The position numbers were made by a program, and so were the translations under genes. The notes below the pieces were generated by a model that ran no database searches, was not told where the DNA came from, and saw only the letters and a list, made by a program, of their open reading frames with translations. Of a stretch of DNA of 53,004 nucleotides, positions 40,863-49,296 are shown one piece after another. Position 1 is the stretch's first letter; each line of letters opens with the position of its first letter. Location: assembly GCA_964399965.1 (NCBI GenBank), contig CAYNRX010000011.1:1-53004 (forward strand), read 5' to 3'. Source of the stretch: UBA1381 sp964399965. Lineage in GTDB: Bacteria; Bacillota; Clostridia; UBA1381.

Positions 40863-40891
40863 TTGATTTTTTGCTCCTGATGTAGTATAAT
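40863..40891 (+). promoter_or_regulatory. Promoter of the dnaD-like/holB unit
   Basis: TTGATT at 40863-40868, a 17-bp spacer and perfect TATAAT at 40886-40891, 39 nt before the ATG. Confidence 0.75.
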
Positions 40892-40930
40892 AAAGGTAAC
40901 GATATCATTCAAAAAGTGAGTTGACAGCAA

Positions 40931-41905
40931 ATGAAATTATCTGTTCAGTCTCCGGCTGTATGCGTGCCGGTCTGCTTTATAGAAAAACTCCTGCCCAAGG
41001 CCAACGGATCCTTCGTCAAGGTCTACCTTTATGCGCTGTACCTGGCGTCATCGTCCGGCGAGGCGGATACGAAGCGGTTGGCCGCCGATCTGGGGCTTTT
41101 GGAAAGCGATGTGGTCGCCGCCTTGCGCTACTGGGAGGAACAAGGGGCGATAAAGCGCGTTGACGGCGGTTATCGGTTTGAGATGATGGCGGACGAAGCT
41201 CTCAAGGAGCCTGTCCGCGAGGAGCCCCCGGCGGCCGATGATGAGCTGCGCCCGAAAAAGAGCGAGAGCGAAGTTATGGCGGCGGTGGCCGAAAACCACA
41301 GCCTGTCGGACATGGTGCATATCGCCCAGCAGCTTCTGGGAAAACCCCTGGTGGCGGCTGATATGCAGACGCTCTACTGGATATATGACGAGCTGAAATT
41401 TCCTCCCGAGGTCATACTGATGCTTCTGGAGCACTGCGTGGACAACAACCGCCGCAGCATGAAATATATCGAAAAGGTGGCCATCTCCTGGCATAAACGG
41501 GGCATAAACACGCTGGAAAAGGCGGAGCGGTTTATTGAAAACGAACCGTCTAAGGGCGGAGCCTATGCATCCTTGAAAAAAATATTCGGCATCACCGACC
41601 GCAAGCTCACTCCCAAGGAGGAGGAATTTTTCGATGAGTGGATGGACGAGCAGGAGATGGGAGAGGATATGATCGCTTTAGCGTATGAATATTGCATAAT
41701 ACAGACGAACAAACTGTCGTTCCCGTATATCGACAAGATAATAAAGCGGTGGCATTCGCAGGGTATCCACACGGTGGCGGAGGCCGAGCGCGACAACGAG
41801 AGCTTCAAAAACCGCCGCAGCCAGCAAAAGGGCGGAGTGTATAAGGATACCTTTGAGCACCGCAGCATGGAGGAGCTTATGTGGGATAAGCTGAATAAGA
41901 AATAA
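40931..41905 (+). CDS. DnaD/DnaB-domain replication initiation protein
   Basis: 324 residues. The N-terminal 85 residues are a winged-helix domain (FVKVYLYALYLASS, TKRLAADLGLLESDVVAALRYWEEQGAIKRVDGGYRF in parts). Two DnaD/DDBH2 domains follow (about 115-195, ADMQTLYWIYDELKFPPEVILMLLEHC and WHKRGINTLEKAERF; about 215-300, IDKIIKRWHSQGIHTVAEAE). Such proteins remodel DNA at origins and help load helicase. A weak GTGAG is the only ribosome site near ATG 40931. Its last base overlaps the holB ATG. The usual partner, the DnaC-like ATPase, is at the far left of the window. Confidence 0.9.
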   Translation: MKLSVQSPAVCVPVCFIEKLLPKANGSFVKVYLYALYLASSSGEADTKRLAADLGLLESDVVAALRYWEEQGAIKRVDGGYRFEMMADEALKEPVREEPPAADDELRPKKSESEVMAAVAENHSLSDMVHIAQQLLGKPLVAADMQTLYWIYDELKFPPEVILMLLEHCVDNNRRSMKYIEKVAISWHKRGINTLEKAERFIENEPSKGGAYASLKKIFGITDRKLTPKEEEFFDEWMDEQEMGEDMIALAYEYCIIQTNKLSFPYIDKIIKRWHSQGIHTVAEAERDNESFKNRRSQQKGGVYKDTFEHRSMEELMWDKLNKK

Positions 41906-42882
41906 TGTACGGACGGGAGATATTCCACGAAAAGCTCATGGAGCCGCTGATAGCGAACGCGCGGGAGGAGCGGGCGGCTTCGGCGTACATTTTTGAAGGG
42001 CAGCGCGGAGTGGGGCGCACGCGTTCGGCGCTCTTGTTTGCCGATGCCCTGGTATGCGAAAACCGCGCGGCCGCTCCCTGCGGGCTGTGCCAGGCCTGTA
42101 CAAGGGCGCGGGCAGGGACGCATCCGGATATTATCCGCCTAAACAGCGGCAAGAAAAAGACGATAGGCGTAGACAGAGTGAGGGAGCTGACCGATGAGGT
42201 GCAGATAAAGCCCTTTTACGGCCGGCGCAAGGTGTACATTTTCGAGGACGCCTCCCAGCTGACAGAGGGGGCACAGAACGCGCTTTTGAAGACGATAGAG
42301 GAGCCGCCCGATTATGCGGTATTCATCTTAATCACCGAGGACGCGTCCCGGCTGCTGACGACCGTGCGGTCGCGGTGCGTAAGGCTGCATTTCGCCCCCG
42401 TGGATAAGGAGCGGATAATACGCTGGCTGGGCGAGCGTCATGAGGATACGCCGCAAAGGCTGCGGTTTGCGGCCGCTTTTTCCGGCGGCGCGCCGGAGCG
42501 GGCGGAGGAGATATTGACAGACAGCGAGCTTGACCGCCTGAGAAGCGAGAGCCTGGAAGTGCTTTTCAAGCTGCTTTCGCCCAAGCTTGTGCTGTCTTAT
42601 GAGGCGGCCGCTTTTTTTGAAAAGGAAAAGGAACGGGCGGAGCAGGTATTGGAGCTGTGGCTTTTATATGTGCGCGATATGATATGCATAAGCTGCGGCG
42701 ATGAAAAGGCAGTGGTGAATATCGACAAGCTGCCGCGGCTAAGAAAGGCATCAGCTGCGGCCGGGGATAAAAAGCTCATCCGGGCGGCGGAGGAGCTTTT
42801 GCTGTCGGCCGAGATGCAAAAGCGATACGTCAACCCGCGCGCCAATGCGCTGGCTCTGGCTATACGCATAAAGCGGGCGTAG
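41905..42882 (+). CDS. holB: DNA polymerase III delta' subunit
   Basis: 325 residues, clamp-loader subunit of the AAA+ fold. AYIFEGQRGVGRTRSALLFADAL replaces a normal P-loop (no GKT lysine), as expected for delta', which does not bind ATP. Zinc cysteines C51, C59, C62, C65. IGVDRVRELTDEVQIKPFYGRRKVYIFEDASQLTEGAQNALLKTIEEPP and the SRC motif (VRSRCVRLHF) are standard. ATG 41905 overlaps the dnaD-like stop by 1 nt, so expression is coupled. Confidence 0.93.
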   Translation: MYGREIFHEKLMEPLIANAREERAASAYIFEGQRGVGRTRSALLFADALVCENRAAAPCGLCQACTRARAGTHPDIIRLNSGKKKTIGVDRVRELTDEVQIKPFYGRRKVYIFEDASQLTEGAQNALLKTIEEPPDYAVFILITEDASRLLTTVRSRCVRLHFAPVDKERIIRWLGERHEDTPQRLRFAAAFSGGAPERAEEILTDSELDRLRSESLEVLFKLLSPKLVLSYEAAAFFEKEKERAEQVLELWLLYVRDMICISCGDEKAVVNIDKLPRLRKASAAAGDKKLIRAAEELLLSAEMQKRYVNPRANALALAIRIKRA

Positions 42883-42927
42883 GGAAATATTGTGGTCAAT
42901 TGCAAAACTTTGCATATCAAACAAAAC

Positions 42928-42951
42928 GGCTGCCGTTTTTATGCGGCAGCC
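42928..42951. terminator. Bidirectional terminator between holB and the SLH gene
   Basis: 8-bp stem ggctgccg/cggcagcc (42928-42935, 42944-42951) flanked by T-rich sequence rightward and, on the minus strand, by GTTTTGTTT. A short palindrome tgcaaaactttgca lies at 42901-42914. Confidence 0.75.
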
Positions 42952-42959
42952 ATTTTATT

Positions 42960-45323
42960 TTACAGAGGAGGATATTCCTCGGGACGGGTGACTCTCATCA
43001 CAAAATTTCCCTCAAGATCATGCAGATACAACCCCTCGTGCACGGTGCCCTGCTCGGGCGTAGTATTTACGATATAGCTTTCGATATACTTATCGTTGAC
43101 ATCGCGCACGCGTCCCTTGATCGTGAACAGCTCCTCAAGCGTTTGGGGATCGCAGAAGGTGGTGGAGCTGTCATCGGAGAAAGTGATACACTCCCTGTCC
43201 CCCAGCGTTTGGCGTTCAAAACGGCCGCGTTCGGTTATATAGGCCGCCTCTTCCCCGGTGGAAAGGTCAAATCCGCGCCATTTATCCTCGCCGTCTATCC
43301 GGGAGCAGCAGAAATTCCCTACCGGCCATTCGCCGTCAAATTCAGAAAATCCCTTTATCAGCTCCAGATCCCCGTTGTATACATTCATGGCAGAGTAATA
43401 GTATCTGATGCTGAATTGATCGCCGACCCAGACGGTATCGTCTCCGACAGCGTACAGCTCGCGGTCGGCATCGGCGAATTTGCTGTCGTCGACTGCGCCC
43501 AGGTCGAGGGATGCGCCGCTTTCGAGGTTATATAGATACCTGTGGCTGCCAAGGGCAAATTTCCCGTTTATGTCAAACCGTCCCTCCGCTTCGGCCACAA
43601 GCTCAAACCGGGCGTTATAAAGACGCTCCTTTTCCCCATCGTAATGGGAAAGATAGTCTCCGCGCACCTCAAAGCCGTAAAACCGCGATCTCCCGGCGGA
43701 AAAGACCGGCTCTCCCCGCAGGTCGTAAAGATAGCAGCCCTCATCATCGTAGGTGGCGATATACCTCTGTCCGCCAAGCTCCAGCGCGGGCCCGTGCGAA
43801 GCGTCCACATAAACGCCCTTTACCTGCATAAGCTCCGAAAAGTCATCGGCCGCCACAATAACGCTGTCCTCTCCCCGGTCGCAGAGGTAGCATCTCTGCC
43901 CGAAAATATCGAAGGATGCGCCGCTGATATTGTCGTATATCCCGCTGATCCTCTGCCCGTTAAGGTCGGCAAAATACGCTTCCTCCCCCGCAGTTACCGC
44001 CAGCACCTCGCCCTTGACGTCGATATTGTCGGCCGTAAGCAGGACGGAGCCGTCCGCAACGCTGCACAGCCTGCGGCAGTCGTTTTCGGTAAACATGTTT
44101 TCGCGCAGGAGATAACGCTCCGGTGAGATCACGGTAATGCTGCCGCTGCCGCGATAGAGCTGCTCTCCCTCGGGAGTGAGGAGGATACTATCCTCTCCCT
44201 CCGCCAATATGAGGTCGTGCGATACCGTTACATCGTAGCGGTAGCTGTCAAGGACCGTTTGTACCTCGAGGGAGTCGGGCTTGGTAATGTAGTATTTCTG
44301 ATCCTTGGTATAGGTGTATATATGTCGCCCGTCCGTGAGCGCGTTGTCATGGGGGCGGAAGTCGAGCTTGTTTATATCGTGGTCGAAGCAGTAGGAGATA
44401 TAAGTGGGCGCAAGCCAGGAGGTCACCGGGGCTTCAACGATAATATAGTCGCGGGCAAGCTCCGTTATCGGCTCCTCAAACTCGGCTGTCATCTCTCCCG
44501 TTTGTGCATCGTAGAGCTTAGATCCCAAAGCCACGCATACATGGCCGTTATCGTTTACAACGTTCATCGGCATTGTGGTGTATGTATTGGTGTAATAGCT
44601 TTTTATGTATTCTGCGGGAGTTTCGGTGCAGAAGGTGACCTCGCCGCCGTATTCCGCCCAGGTAGTCTGATCGCTGCACCAGAGCGTCACCCCGTTTTCC
44701 AGCTCCCAGCTGGTCTGGCCGGCGGTATGCACTGGCTGGGAGGTGTATATCCGCTGGGCTGTTATATAGGCCTGGCGTACTGTGAGGTTATCCTTGGGGG
44801 CGAAATCGCTGTTTTCCAAGAGGAAGGCGTTGCCCGAATGGTAGATAACGCCGTGCTCGCGCCGTTCGTTGCTGTAGCCGTAGCCCTTCATGATACCTCC
44901 CTGCCCCAGCCGCGTTACGTAGGGGAGCGCCCAGTCGGATATGGCGGAGCTGTCCTTGAAGCTGCCTGATACCACGGGCTTGGTCTCTATCCCCAGCCTG
45001 TCCATGGTCAGGCAGAGGAATTTGGCGGCCTGTTCGCGCGTGAGATATCCCTGGGGGTCAAACTCATCCGCGCTCACGCCCTGGGCAACGCCGCAGGAGA
45101 AAAGTGCGCCGATGATGGTATCGTCCGTGTCGGAAAAGGGCGAAGCGGTCTCCTCCGGGGCCATATCGCGAAGCTCCAAAAGCTCATAGAGGATATGGCA
45201 AAACTGCTGCCGCCGGATGGGCGTATCGTTGTGGGTCTCTATTTCCCGGGAAAAATCCGCCCGCACTGCAACGGATGCGGAAAGCGTCAGCAGGGCGGAG
45301 AGCATGAACAGTAGTTTTTTCAT
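42960..45323 (-). CDS. SLH-domain secreted protein with beta-propeller-like body
   Basis: 787 residues. Signal peptide about 1-22 (VAVRAD). Two or three SLH-like segments within about 30-195: FSDTDDTIIGALFSCGVAQGVSADEFDPQGYLTREQAAKF, then WALPYVTRLGQGGIMKGYGYS and FAPKDNLTVRQAY (in parts). The remaining 580 residues contain many short repeats with D-G turns and aromatic strands (YDAQTGE, YDNISG, YDLRGE, YNLESG), typical of a beta-propeller-like fold. ATG 45323 is chosen since AAAGGAG lies 8 nt ahead; the GTG at 45332 is too close to it. Second gene after the winged-helix protein at 45340, 16 nt apart. Role unknown; likely cell-surface. Confidence 0.8.
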   Translation of the reverse strand: MKKLLFMLSALLTLSASVAVRADFSREIETHNDTPIRRQQFCHILYELLELRDMAPEETASPFSDTDDTIIGALFSCGVAQGVSADEFDPQGYLTREQAAKFLCLTMDRLGIETKPVVSGSFKDSSAISDWALPYVTRLGQGGIMKGYGYSNERREHGVIYHSGNAFLLENSDFAPKDNLTVRQAYITAQRIYTSQPVHTAGQTSWELENGVTLWCSDQTTWAEYGGEVTFCTETPAEYIKSYYTNTYTTMPMNVVNDNGHVCVALGSKLYDAQTGEMTAEFEEPITELARDYIIVEAPVTSWLAPTYISYCFDHDINKLDFRPHDNALTDGRHIYTYTKDQKYYITKPDSLEVQTVLDSYRYDVTVSHDLILAEGEDSILLTPEGEQLYRGSGSITVISPERYLLRENMFTENDCRRLCSVADGSVLLTADNIDVKGEVLAVTAGEEAYFADLNGQRISGIYDNISGASFDIFGQRCYLCDRGEDSVIVAADDFSELMQVKGVYVDASHGPALELGGQRYIATYDDEGCYLYDLRGEPVFSAGRSRFYGFEVRGDYLSHYDGEKERLYNARFELVAEAEGRFDINGKFALGSHRYLYNLESGASLDLGAVDDSKFADADRELYAVGDDTVWVGDQFSIRYYYSAMNVYNGDLELIKGFSEFDGEWPVGNFCCSRIDGEDKWRGFDLSTGEEAAYITERGRFERQTLGDRECITFSDDSSTTFCDPQTLEELFTIKGRVRDVNDKYIESYIVNTTPEQGTVHEGLYLHDLEGNFVMRVTRPEEYPPL

Positions 45324-45339
45324 CGGTATCACTCCTTTT

Positions 45340-45876
45340 TTATTTGCGTCTGTGATAAGAGACTATCTCCCCTATATTATCAAGGATGTACTCCTGCGCC
45401 TCCGGGGTGTACAGGGGGCAGCTGCGCGATTTATCCCCCGGAGCCTCAAAACCCTCGATTATTCCGGCTTCAGAGGAGCGGGCGTTTAATACGTGGTATT
45501 TTTTGCCGCCCGCATCGGTCTCGGCGGTAAGGTAACCGCGCCCGACCAGCCAATTGGTTATCTTGGAGGCGGTAACACGCTTCATGCTTTGCGGGAGCTG
45601 CTTGTTTATATGGCGCACAAGCTCCTTTATGGTAAGCGGCTCGTCCTGCGGCTCTATGCTAAGATCTTCGGGAACACTCGCCGATACGCTGTCGGGAAGG
45701 CTCTCCCGGGCGATAAGCACGGCCAGGATATTCGCTACATATCCGCAGCAGTTTTGTACGCGCGCGTTGGAGACGGTGTCTCCATCGGGAACAAATTCGC
45801 CCGTGCAGGGGTCGATACCGGCGGCCATTGCCATCATATAATGGCGGGCGCGTTTGAGCATTTTCATATCATCCAC
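45340..45876 (-). CDS. Predicted winged-helix-like protein, unknown
   Basis: 178 residues, cytoplasmic. The first 60 residues (KRARHYMMAMAAGIDPCTGEFVPDGDTVSNARVQNCCGYVANIL in parts) are helical with a DPxTGE motif. The middle and C-terminal part (TIKELVRHINKQL, VTASKITNWLVGRGYLTAET) looks like a winged helix. No family is named with confidence; similar proteins in clostridia are annotated hypothetical. GTG 45876 has AAGAAGG 9 nt ahead; GTG 45885 is too close to it. Promoter at 45911-45939. Cotranscribed with the SLH gene. Confidence 0.6.
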   Translation of the reverse strand: MDDMKMLKRARHYMMAMAAGIDPCTGEFVPDGDTVSNARVQNCCGYVANILAVLIARESLPDSVSASVPEDLSIEPQDEPLTIKELVRHINKQLPQSMKRVTASKITNWLVGRGYLTAETDAGGKKYHVLNARSSEAGIIEGFEAPGDKSRSCPLYTPEAQEYILDNIGEIVSYHRRK

Positions 45877-45910
45877 AAATATCACCCTTCTTTGAGCAGA
45901 TTATATGTAT

Positions 45911-45939
45911 ATTATACCACAGCCCGGCGGTATTTGCAA
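45911..45939 (-). promoter_or_regulatory. Promoter of the 45340/42960 operon
   Basis: Minus strand: TTGCAA at 45939-45934, a 17-bp spacer and TATAAT at 45916-45911. Confidence 0.75.
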
Positions 45940-45993
45940 GGCGTTCCTGCAAAAATTGTCATCGCAGCCTTTTTGTATCCGCACCTTTTTCTG

Positions 45994-46022
45994 TTGACTT
46001 TCAGGCTTGGTTGGTGTATAAT
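45994..46022 (+). promoter_or_regulatory. Promoter of hydG
   Basis: TTGACT at 45994-45999, a 17-bp spacer and perfect TATAAT at 46017-46022. Confidence 0.8.
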
Positions 46023-46060
46023 AAATATATTGCATATAACAAAAAAGGAGACGATATATC

Positions 46061-47473
46061 TTGTATGATCCTAAATCGATGAAGGCGGAGGAATTTATCG
46101 ACCACAGCGAAATACTGCGCACCCTTTCCTACGCCGAGGAAAATAAACATAACCGCGCGCTTATCCGCAAAATAATCGATAAGGCCGAACAAATGCACGG
46201 TATCACTCATGAGGAGGCGGCCGTGCTTTTAGAATGCGCCGAGGACGACCTAAACCGGGAGATACTGTCCCTGGCCAAAAAGATAAAAGAGCACATCTAC
46301 GGCAAACGTATCGTGCTGTTTGCGCCCTTGTATCTGTCCAATTACTGCATAAACAGCTGCGTTTACTGTCCTTACCATGTGAAAAATAAGACCATATGCC
46401 GCAAAAAGCTCACCCGGGAGGATGTTTGCCGCGAGACGAAGGCGCTTGAGGACATGGGGCATAAGCGGCTGGCGCTGGAAGCGGGCGAGGATCCGGTCAA
46501 CAATCCCCTTGAATACATCCTCGACTGTATCGACGCCATCTACAAAACGGCCAGCAACAACGGCGTTATCCGCCGCGTCAATGTCAATATCGCCGCTACC
46601 ACGGTCGAGAATTACCGCCGCTTGAAGGAGGCCGGTATCGGCACCTACATACTTTTCCAGGAGACGTACAATAAGGAAAATTACGAAAAGCTGCACCCGG
46701 CCGGACCCAAGCATGATTACGCCTATCATACCGAGGCCATGGACAGGGCGATGGCCGGCGGTATCGATGATGTAGGCCTGGGAGTGCTGTACGGGCTGGA
46801 GCTTTACCGCTACGATTTCGTGGGGCTTTTGATGCACGCGGAGCACCTGGAGGCCGTGTTCGGCGTAGGGCCGCATACGATAAGCGTGCCGCGTATCTGC
46901 CCGGCTGACGATATCGACGTCGGTGATTTCGAAAATGCGGTGTCTGACGAAATATTCCACAAAATAATCGCCGTGATAAGGATAGCCGTGCCCTATACGG
47001 GGATGATAATATCCACCCGCGAATCGGAGAAGAGCCGCCGGGAGGCGTTGGAGCTTGGCATATCTCAGATAAGCGGAGCGTCGAGCACCTCTGTGGGCGG
47101 CTATGCGGAGGAGGAAGAGGAAAATACCGCCCAGTTTGACCGCAGCGATACCAGGACGCTTGACGAGGTCATAAAATGGCTTTTGGAGCTGGGATATGTG
47201 CCCAGTTTCTGCACCGCCTGCTACCGCGAGGGCAGGACGGGCGACCGTTTCATGTCCCTGGCCAAGACCGGGCAGATACAAAACTGCTGCCATCCCAACG
47301 CTATAATGACGCTGGCGGAGTATCTGGAGGATTATGCTTCCCCCGAAACGAAGAAGCTGGGGTACGAGGTGATAGAGCGGGAGCTGGGAAATATCCCCAA
47401 TGAAAAGGCCAGAGAGGTCTGTGCCGCCCATGTCGAGGATATAAAGAACGGCCAGAGGGATTTTAGGTTTTAA
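46061..47473 (+). CDS. hydG: [FeFe] hydrogenase maturase HydG (tyrosine lyase)
   Basis: 470 residues. HydG is a radical SAM enzyme that splits tyrosine to supply CO and CN ligands of the hydrogenase H-cluster. The radical SAM motif is C96-C100-C103 (CINSCVYC). The C-terminal auxiliary cluster has CX2CX22C at C384, C387 and C410 (CTACYREGRTG ... CCHPNA), diagnostic for HydG against ThiH. Central motifs: LALEAGEDPVNNPLEYI, YILFQETYNKENYEKLHP, GIDDVGLGVLYGLELYRYD. The start is TTG 46061 with AAAGGAG at 46044-46050; ATG 46079 is the alternative. HydE, HydF and the hydrogenase are not in the window. Confidence 0.95.
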   Translation: MYDPKSMKAEEFIDHSEILRTLSYAEENKHNRALIRKIIDKAEQMHGITHEEAAVLLECAEDDLNREILSLAKKIKEHIYGKRIVLFAPLYLSNYCINSCVYCPYHVKNKTICRKKLTREDVCRETKALEDMGHKRLALEAGEDPVNNPLEYILDCIDAIYKTASNNGVIRRVNVNIAATTVENYRRLKEAGIGTYILFQETYNKENYEKLHPAGPKHDYAYHTEAMDRAMAGGIDDVGLGVLYGLELYRYDFVGLLMHAEHLEAVFGVGPHTISVPRICPADDIDVGDFENAVSDEIFHKIIAVIRIAVPYTGMIISTRESEKSRREALELGISQISGASSTSVGGYAEEEEENTAQFDRSDTRTLDEVIKWLLELGYVPSFCTACYREGRTGDRFMSLAKTGQIQNCCHPNAIMTLAEYLEDYASPETKKLGYEVIERELGNIPNEKAREVCAAHVEDIKNGQRDFRF

Positions 47474-47506
47474 GGAAATTTCACGCGGTATTTAGTGATC
47501 TGATAC

Positions 47507-47558
47507 AAAACGTCCGCTGTGCCGGGGTGTAAAAGCCCTGACAGCAGCGGACGTTTTT
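47507..47558 (+). terminator. Terminator of hydG
   Basis: 13-bp stem aaaacgtccgctg/cagcggacgtttt (47507-47519, 47545-47557) with a T-run. Confidence 0.88.
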
Positions 47559-47570
47559 CGTGTTGGGCAA

Positions 47571-47597
47571 AAAAAACACCGGACGAGCCGGTGTTTT
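47571..47597. terminator. Bidirectional terminator of the stalk-domain gene
   Basis: Stem aaacaccgg/ccggtgttt (47574-47582, 47588-47596) with A-run before and T-run after; on the minus strand it ends the 47642-48649 transcript. Confidence 0.8.
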
Positions 47598-47641
47598 TGT
47601 ATATATGAATGTAACTTAAAAATCTGTCCTTTAACGGGGGT

Positions 47642-48649
47642 TTAGGCGCTAAATACGGCTGTGCCGTCTGCTATCGTGCAGTTAAGCTCCATTATCTCCG
47701 TGAACAGCTCTGCCGGAGCATAAGCAATGCCGCCTTCGCCCATCTCGATTATTACCGGAGCCTGGCCGAGCGATATCGGCATCATCCTGCCCTTGTTGTA
47801 GCTGTCCTCGCCTATCTTGATGTTGTAGCCTACGCCCAGGTTTATCGACTGGTCATCGTTCCAGATAACGTCAAGGCCTACGCCCTCAACGATAGCGCGT
47901 ACCGGCAGCATCGTCTTGCCGTTTATCACTACAGGAGTGTAGTCAACAGTGGTCTCGCCGGCCGTTATTTTGGTAACAGTCGAAAAATCAAGAGATTCTG
48001 CTTCCTCTTCCTCTTCCGGTATCTCTACGACCTCGTCAGTCGTGTCGGTCTCGCCCAGTACCACTACCAGCTCAGGCGGAGTCTGCGCCGGGATGCTCAT
48101 GGTGGTGATGGAGTAGAATACCATCAGATCCTTACCGTCAAGGTCTCTGTCCTCAACATCGTTTCCTTCAACGTCCACTATTTTTGTCTCATCGGCGATG
48201 TTAAGCTCCAGATCGCCGGCAGCGTTTATATATCTGCCCGCTTCGCCCATTGTGTAAGCGTCGATATCTGCCGAAGAGGTATCGTCGATAACGGCTACTG
48301 CCTCAGCTGCATAACGCGGCGGATACTGCAAGGTCATCGGAGCGTTGGCCTTAACGGCAACCACGCATACATCGCCTGCTTCGATCTCGGCCTTGCCGTC
48401 CTTGTCCATTACAACTGCCTCGTCATATGTAAACTCAGCGTCTCCGCCCTCAGCGGTCTTGCCCACGGCCACACCGTCTGCTGTTATCTCCGATACGGTA
48501 ACGACAACGTTTGCGTATACGGCGGTGGGAACTGTCTGCTCCTGTGCTGCAACGGGAGCGTCAACGGCTGCTGTCTCCTCTGCAAATGCGGCTGCCGAGG
48601 ACAGCACCATAGCGGCTGCTATAGCCAAAGTTAAAAGTTTCTTTTTCAT
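47642..48649 (-). CDS. Secreted protein with copper-amine-oxidase-like stalk domain
   Basis: 335 residues. Signal peptide about 1-24 (AAAFAEE). The middle part (about 45-220) is acidic and beta-rich (VVVTVSEITADGVAVGKT, GKDLMVFYSITTMSIPAQTPPELVVVLG in parts), recalling pilin-like or unknown clostridial exported domains. A Glu-rich linker leads to a stalk domain (about 235-335; VVINGKTMLPVRAIVEGVGLDVIWNDDQSINL in parts). AAAGGAG precedes the ATG at 48649; an upstream in-frame start at 48733 has no signal and is not used. No clear promoter was found in the 249 nt upstream. Function unknown. Confidence 0.72.
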   Translation of the reverse strand: MKKKLLTLAIAAAMVLSSAAAFAEETAAVDAPVAAQEQTVPTAVYANVVVTVSEITADGVAVGKTAEGGDAEFTYDEAVVMDKDGKAEIEAGDVCVVAVKANAPMTLQYPPRYAAEAVAVIDDTSSADIDAYTMGEAGRYINAAGDLELNIADETKIVDVEGNDVEDRDLDGKDLMVFYSITTMSIPAQTPPELVVVLGETDTTDEVVEIPEEEEEAESLDFSTVTKITAGETTVDYTPVVINGKTMLPVRAIVEGVGLDVIWNDDQSINLGVGYNIKIGEDSYNKGRMMPISLGQAPVIIEMGEGGIAYAPAELFTEIMELNCTIADGTAVFSA

Positions 48650-48898
48650 TCTACACTTCTCCTTTATGATGATCTTAGGTCCTATAATTTCAGCAAGGGC
48701 TCTAAAAACTAAAACAATACGCCGAAGCGCCAACTACGTTTTCGACAAGACCTGCCTTTTTATAAAATCAAAACCTTCATACACAGTATTAGACGGCAAA
48801 GGAGAGGATTTTGTTCCGCTATGTCCATGAAAATTTTTTAATATTTTTTAAATGGGCGGATATAATAAAAACAAACCTACACAGAATGGAGGATAATA

Positions 48899-49219
48899 AT
48901 GAAAGCAAAAATTATTTTAGCATACCTGGCGGCGGCCGCCGCCCTGGCAATGGGCGGCTGCTCGGCCAACCAAACGCACGAGGACACCACCGCCACCGAT
49001 CCGCCTGCGGAAACGGCTCATACATCACCCGGGGCGATGGACGGCGCGGACAGCCTGGGCGATGAGGCCGGCGAGGCGGCCGGGGATCTCAGCGAGGGAG
49101 CGGGCGGCGCGGTAAAGGACGCCGCCGATGGCGTGGGCAACGCGGTAAAGGATATAGGCGAGGGAGCAGGAGAAGCGGTGGATGATGCCGGCAATGCTGT
49201 GAAAAAAGCAATGGAATAG
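48899..49219 (+). CDS. Small lipoprotein with repeated Ala/Gly/Asp segments
   Basis: 106 residues. Type II signal peptide with lipobox LAMGGC (C21), so it is probably membrane-anchored outside the cell. After a Thr-rich linker, residues about 50-104 form imperfect 11-residue repeats (GDEAGEAAGDL, GEGAGEAVDDA, GGAVKDAADGV, GNAVKDI), likely an amphipathic helical stretch similar to LEA-like repeats. ATG 48899 has GGAGG at 48889-48893. A -10 TATAAT lies at 48861-48866 without a good -35. Function unknown. Confidence 0.75.
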   Translation: MKAKIILAYLAAAAALAMGGCSANQTHEDTTATDPPAETAHTSPGAMDGADSLGDEAGEAAGDLSEGAGGAVKDAADGVGNAVKDIGEGAGEAVDDAGNAVKKAME

Positions 49220-49223
49220 GCAA

Positions 49224-49270
49224 AAATGCCGCCTTGTATACCACGCGATATACAAAGCGGCATTTGTTTT
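49224..49270. terminator. Bidirectional terminator between the lipoprotein gene and addB
   Basis: Stem aaatgccgc/gcggcattt (49224-49232, 49257-49265) with an inner ttgtat/atacaa stem and T-rich flank; A-run on the left serves addB on the minus strand. Confidence 0.85.
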
Positions 49271-49296
49271 GCCGTTAGGGTACATATACCGGATGT

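Noticed and set aside
41990..42030. Missing P-loop lysine in the delta' subunit as a defect
   Set aside because: Delta' subunits commonly lack a working ATP site; this is normal for the family.
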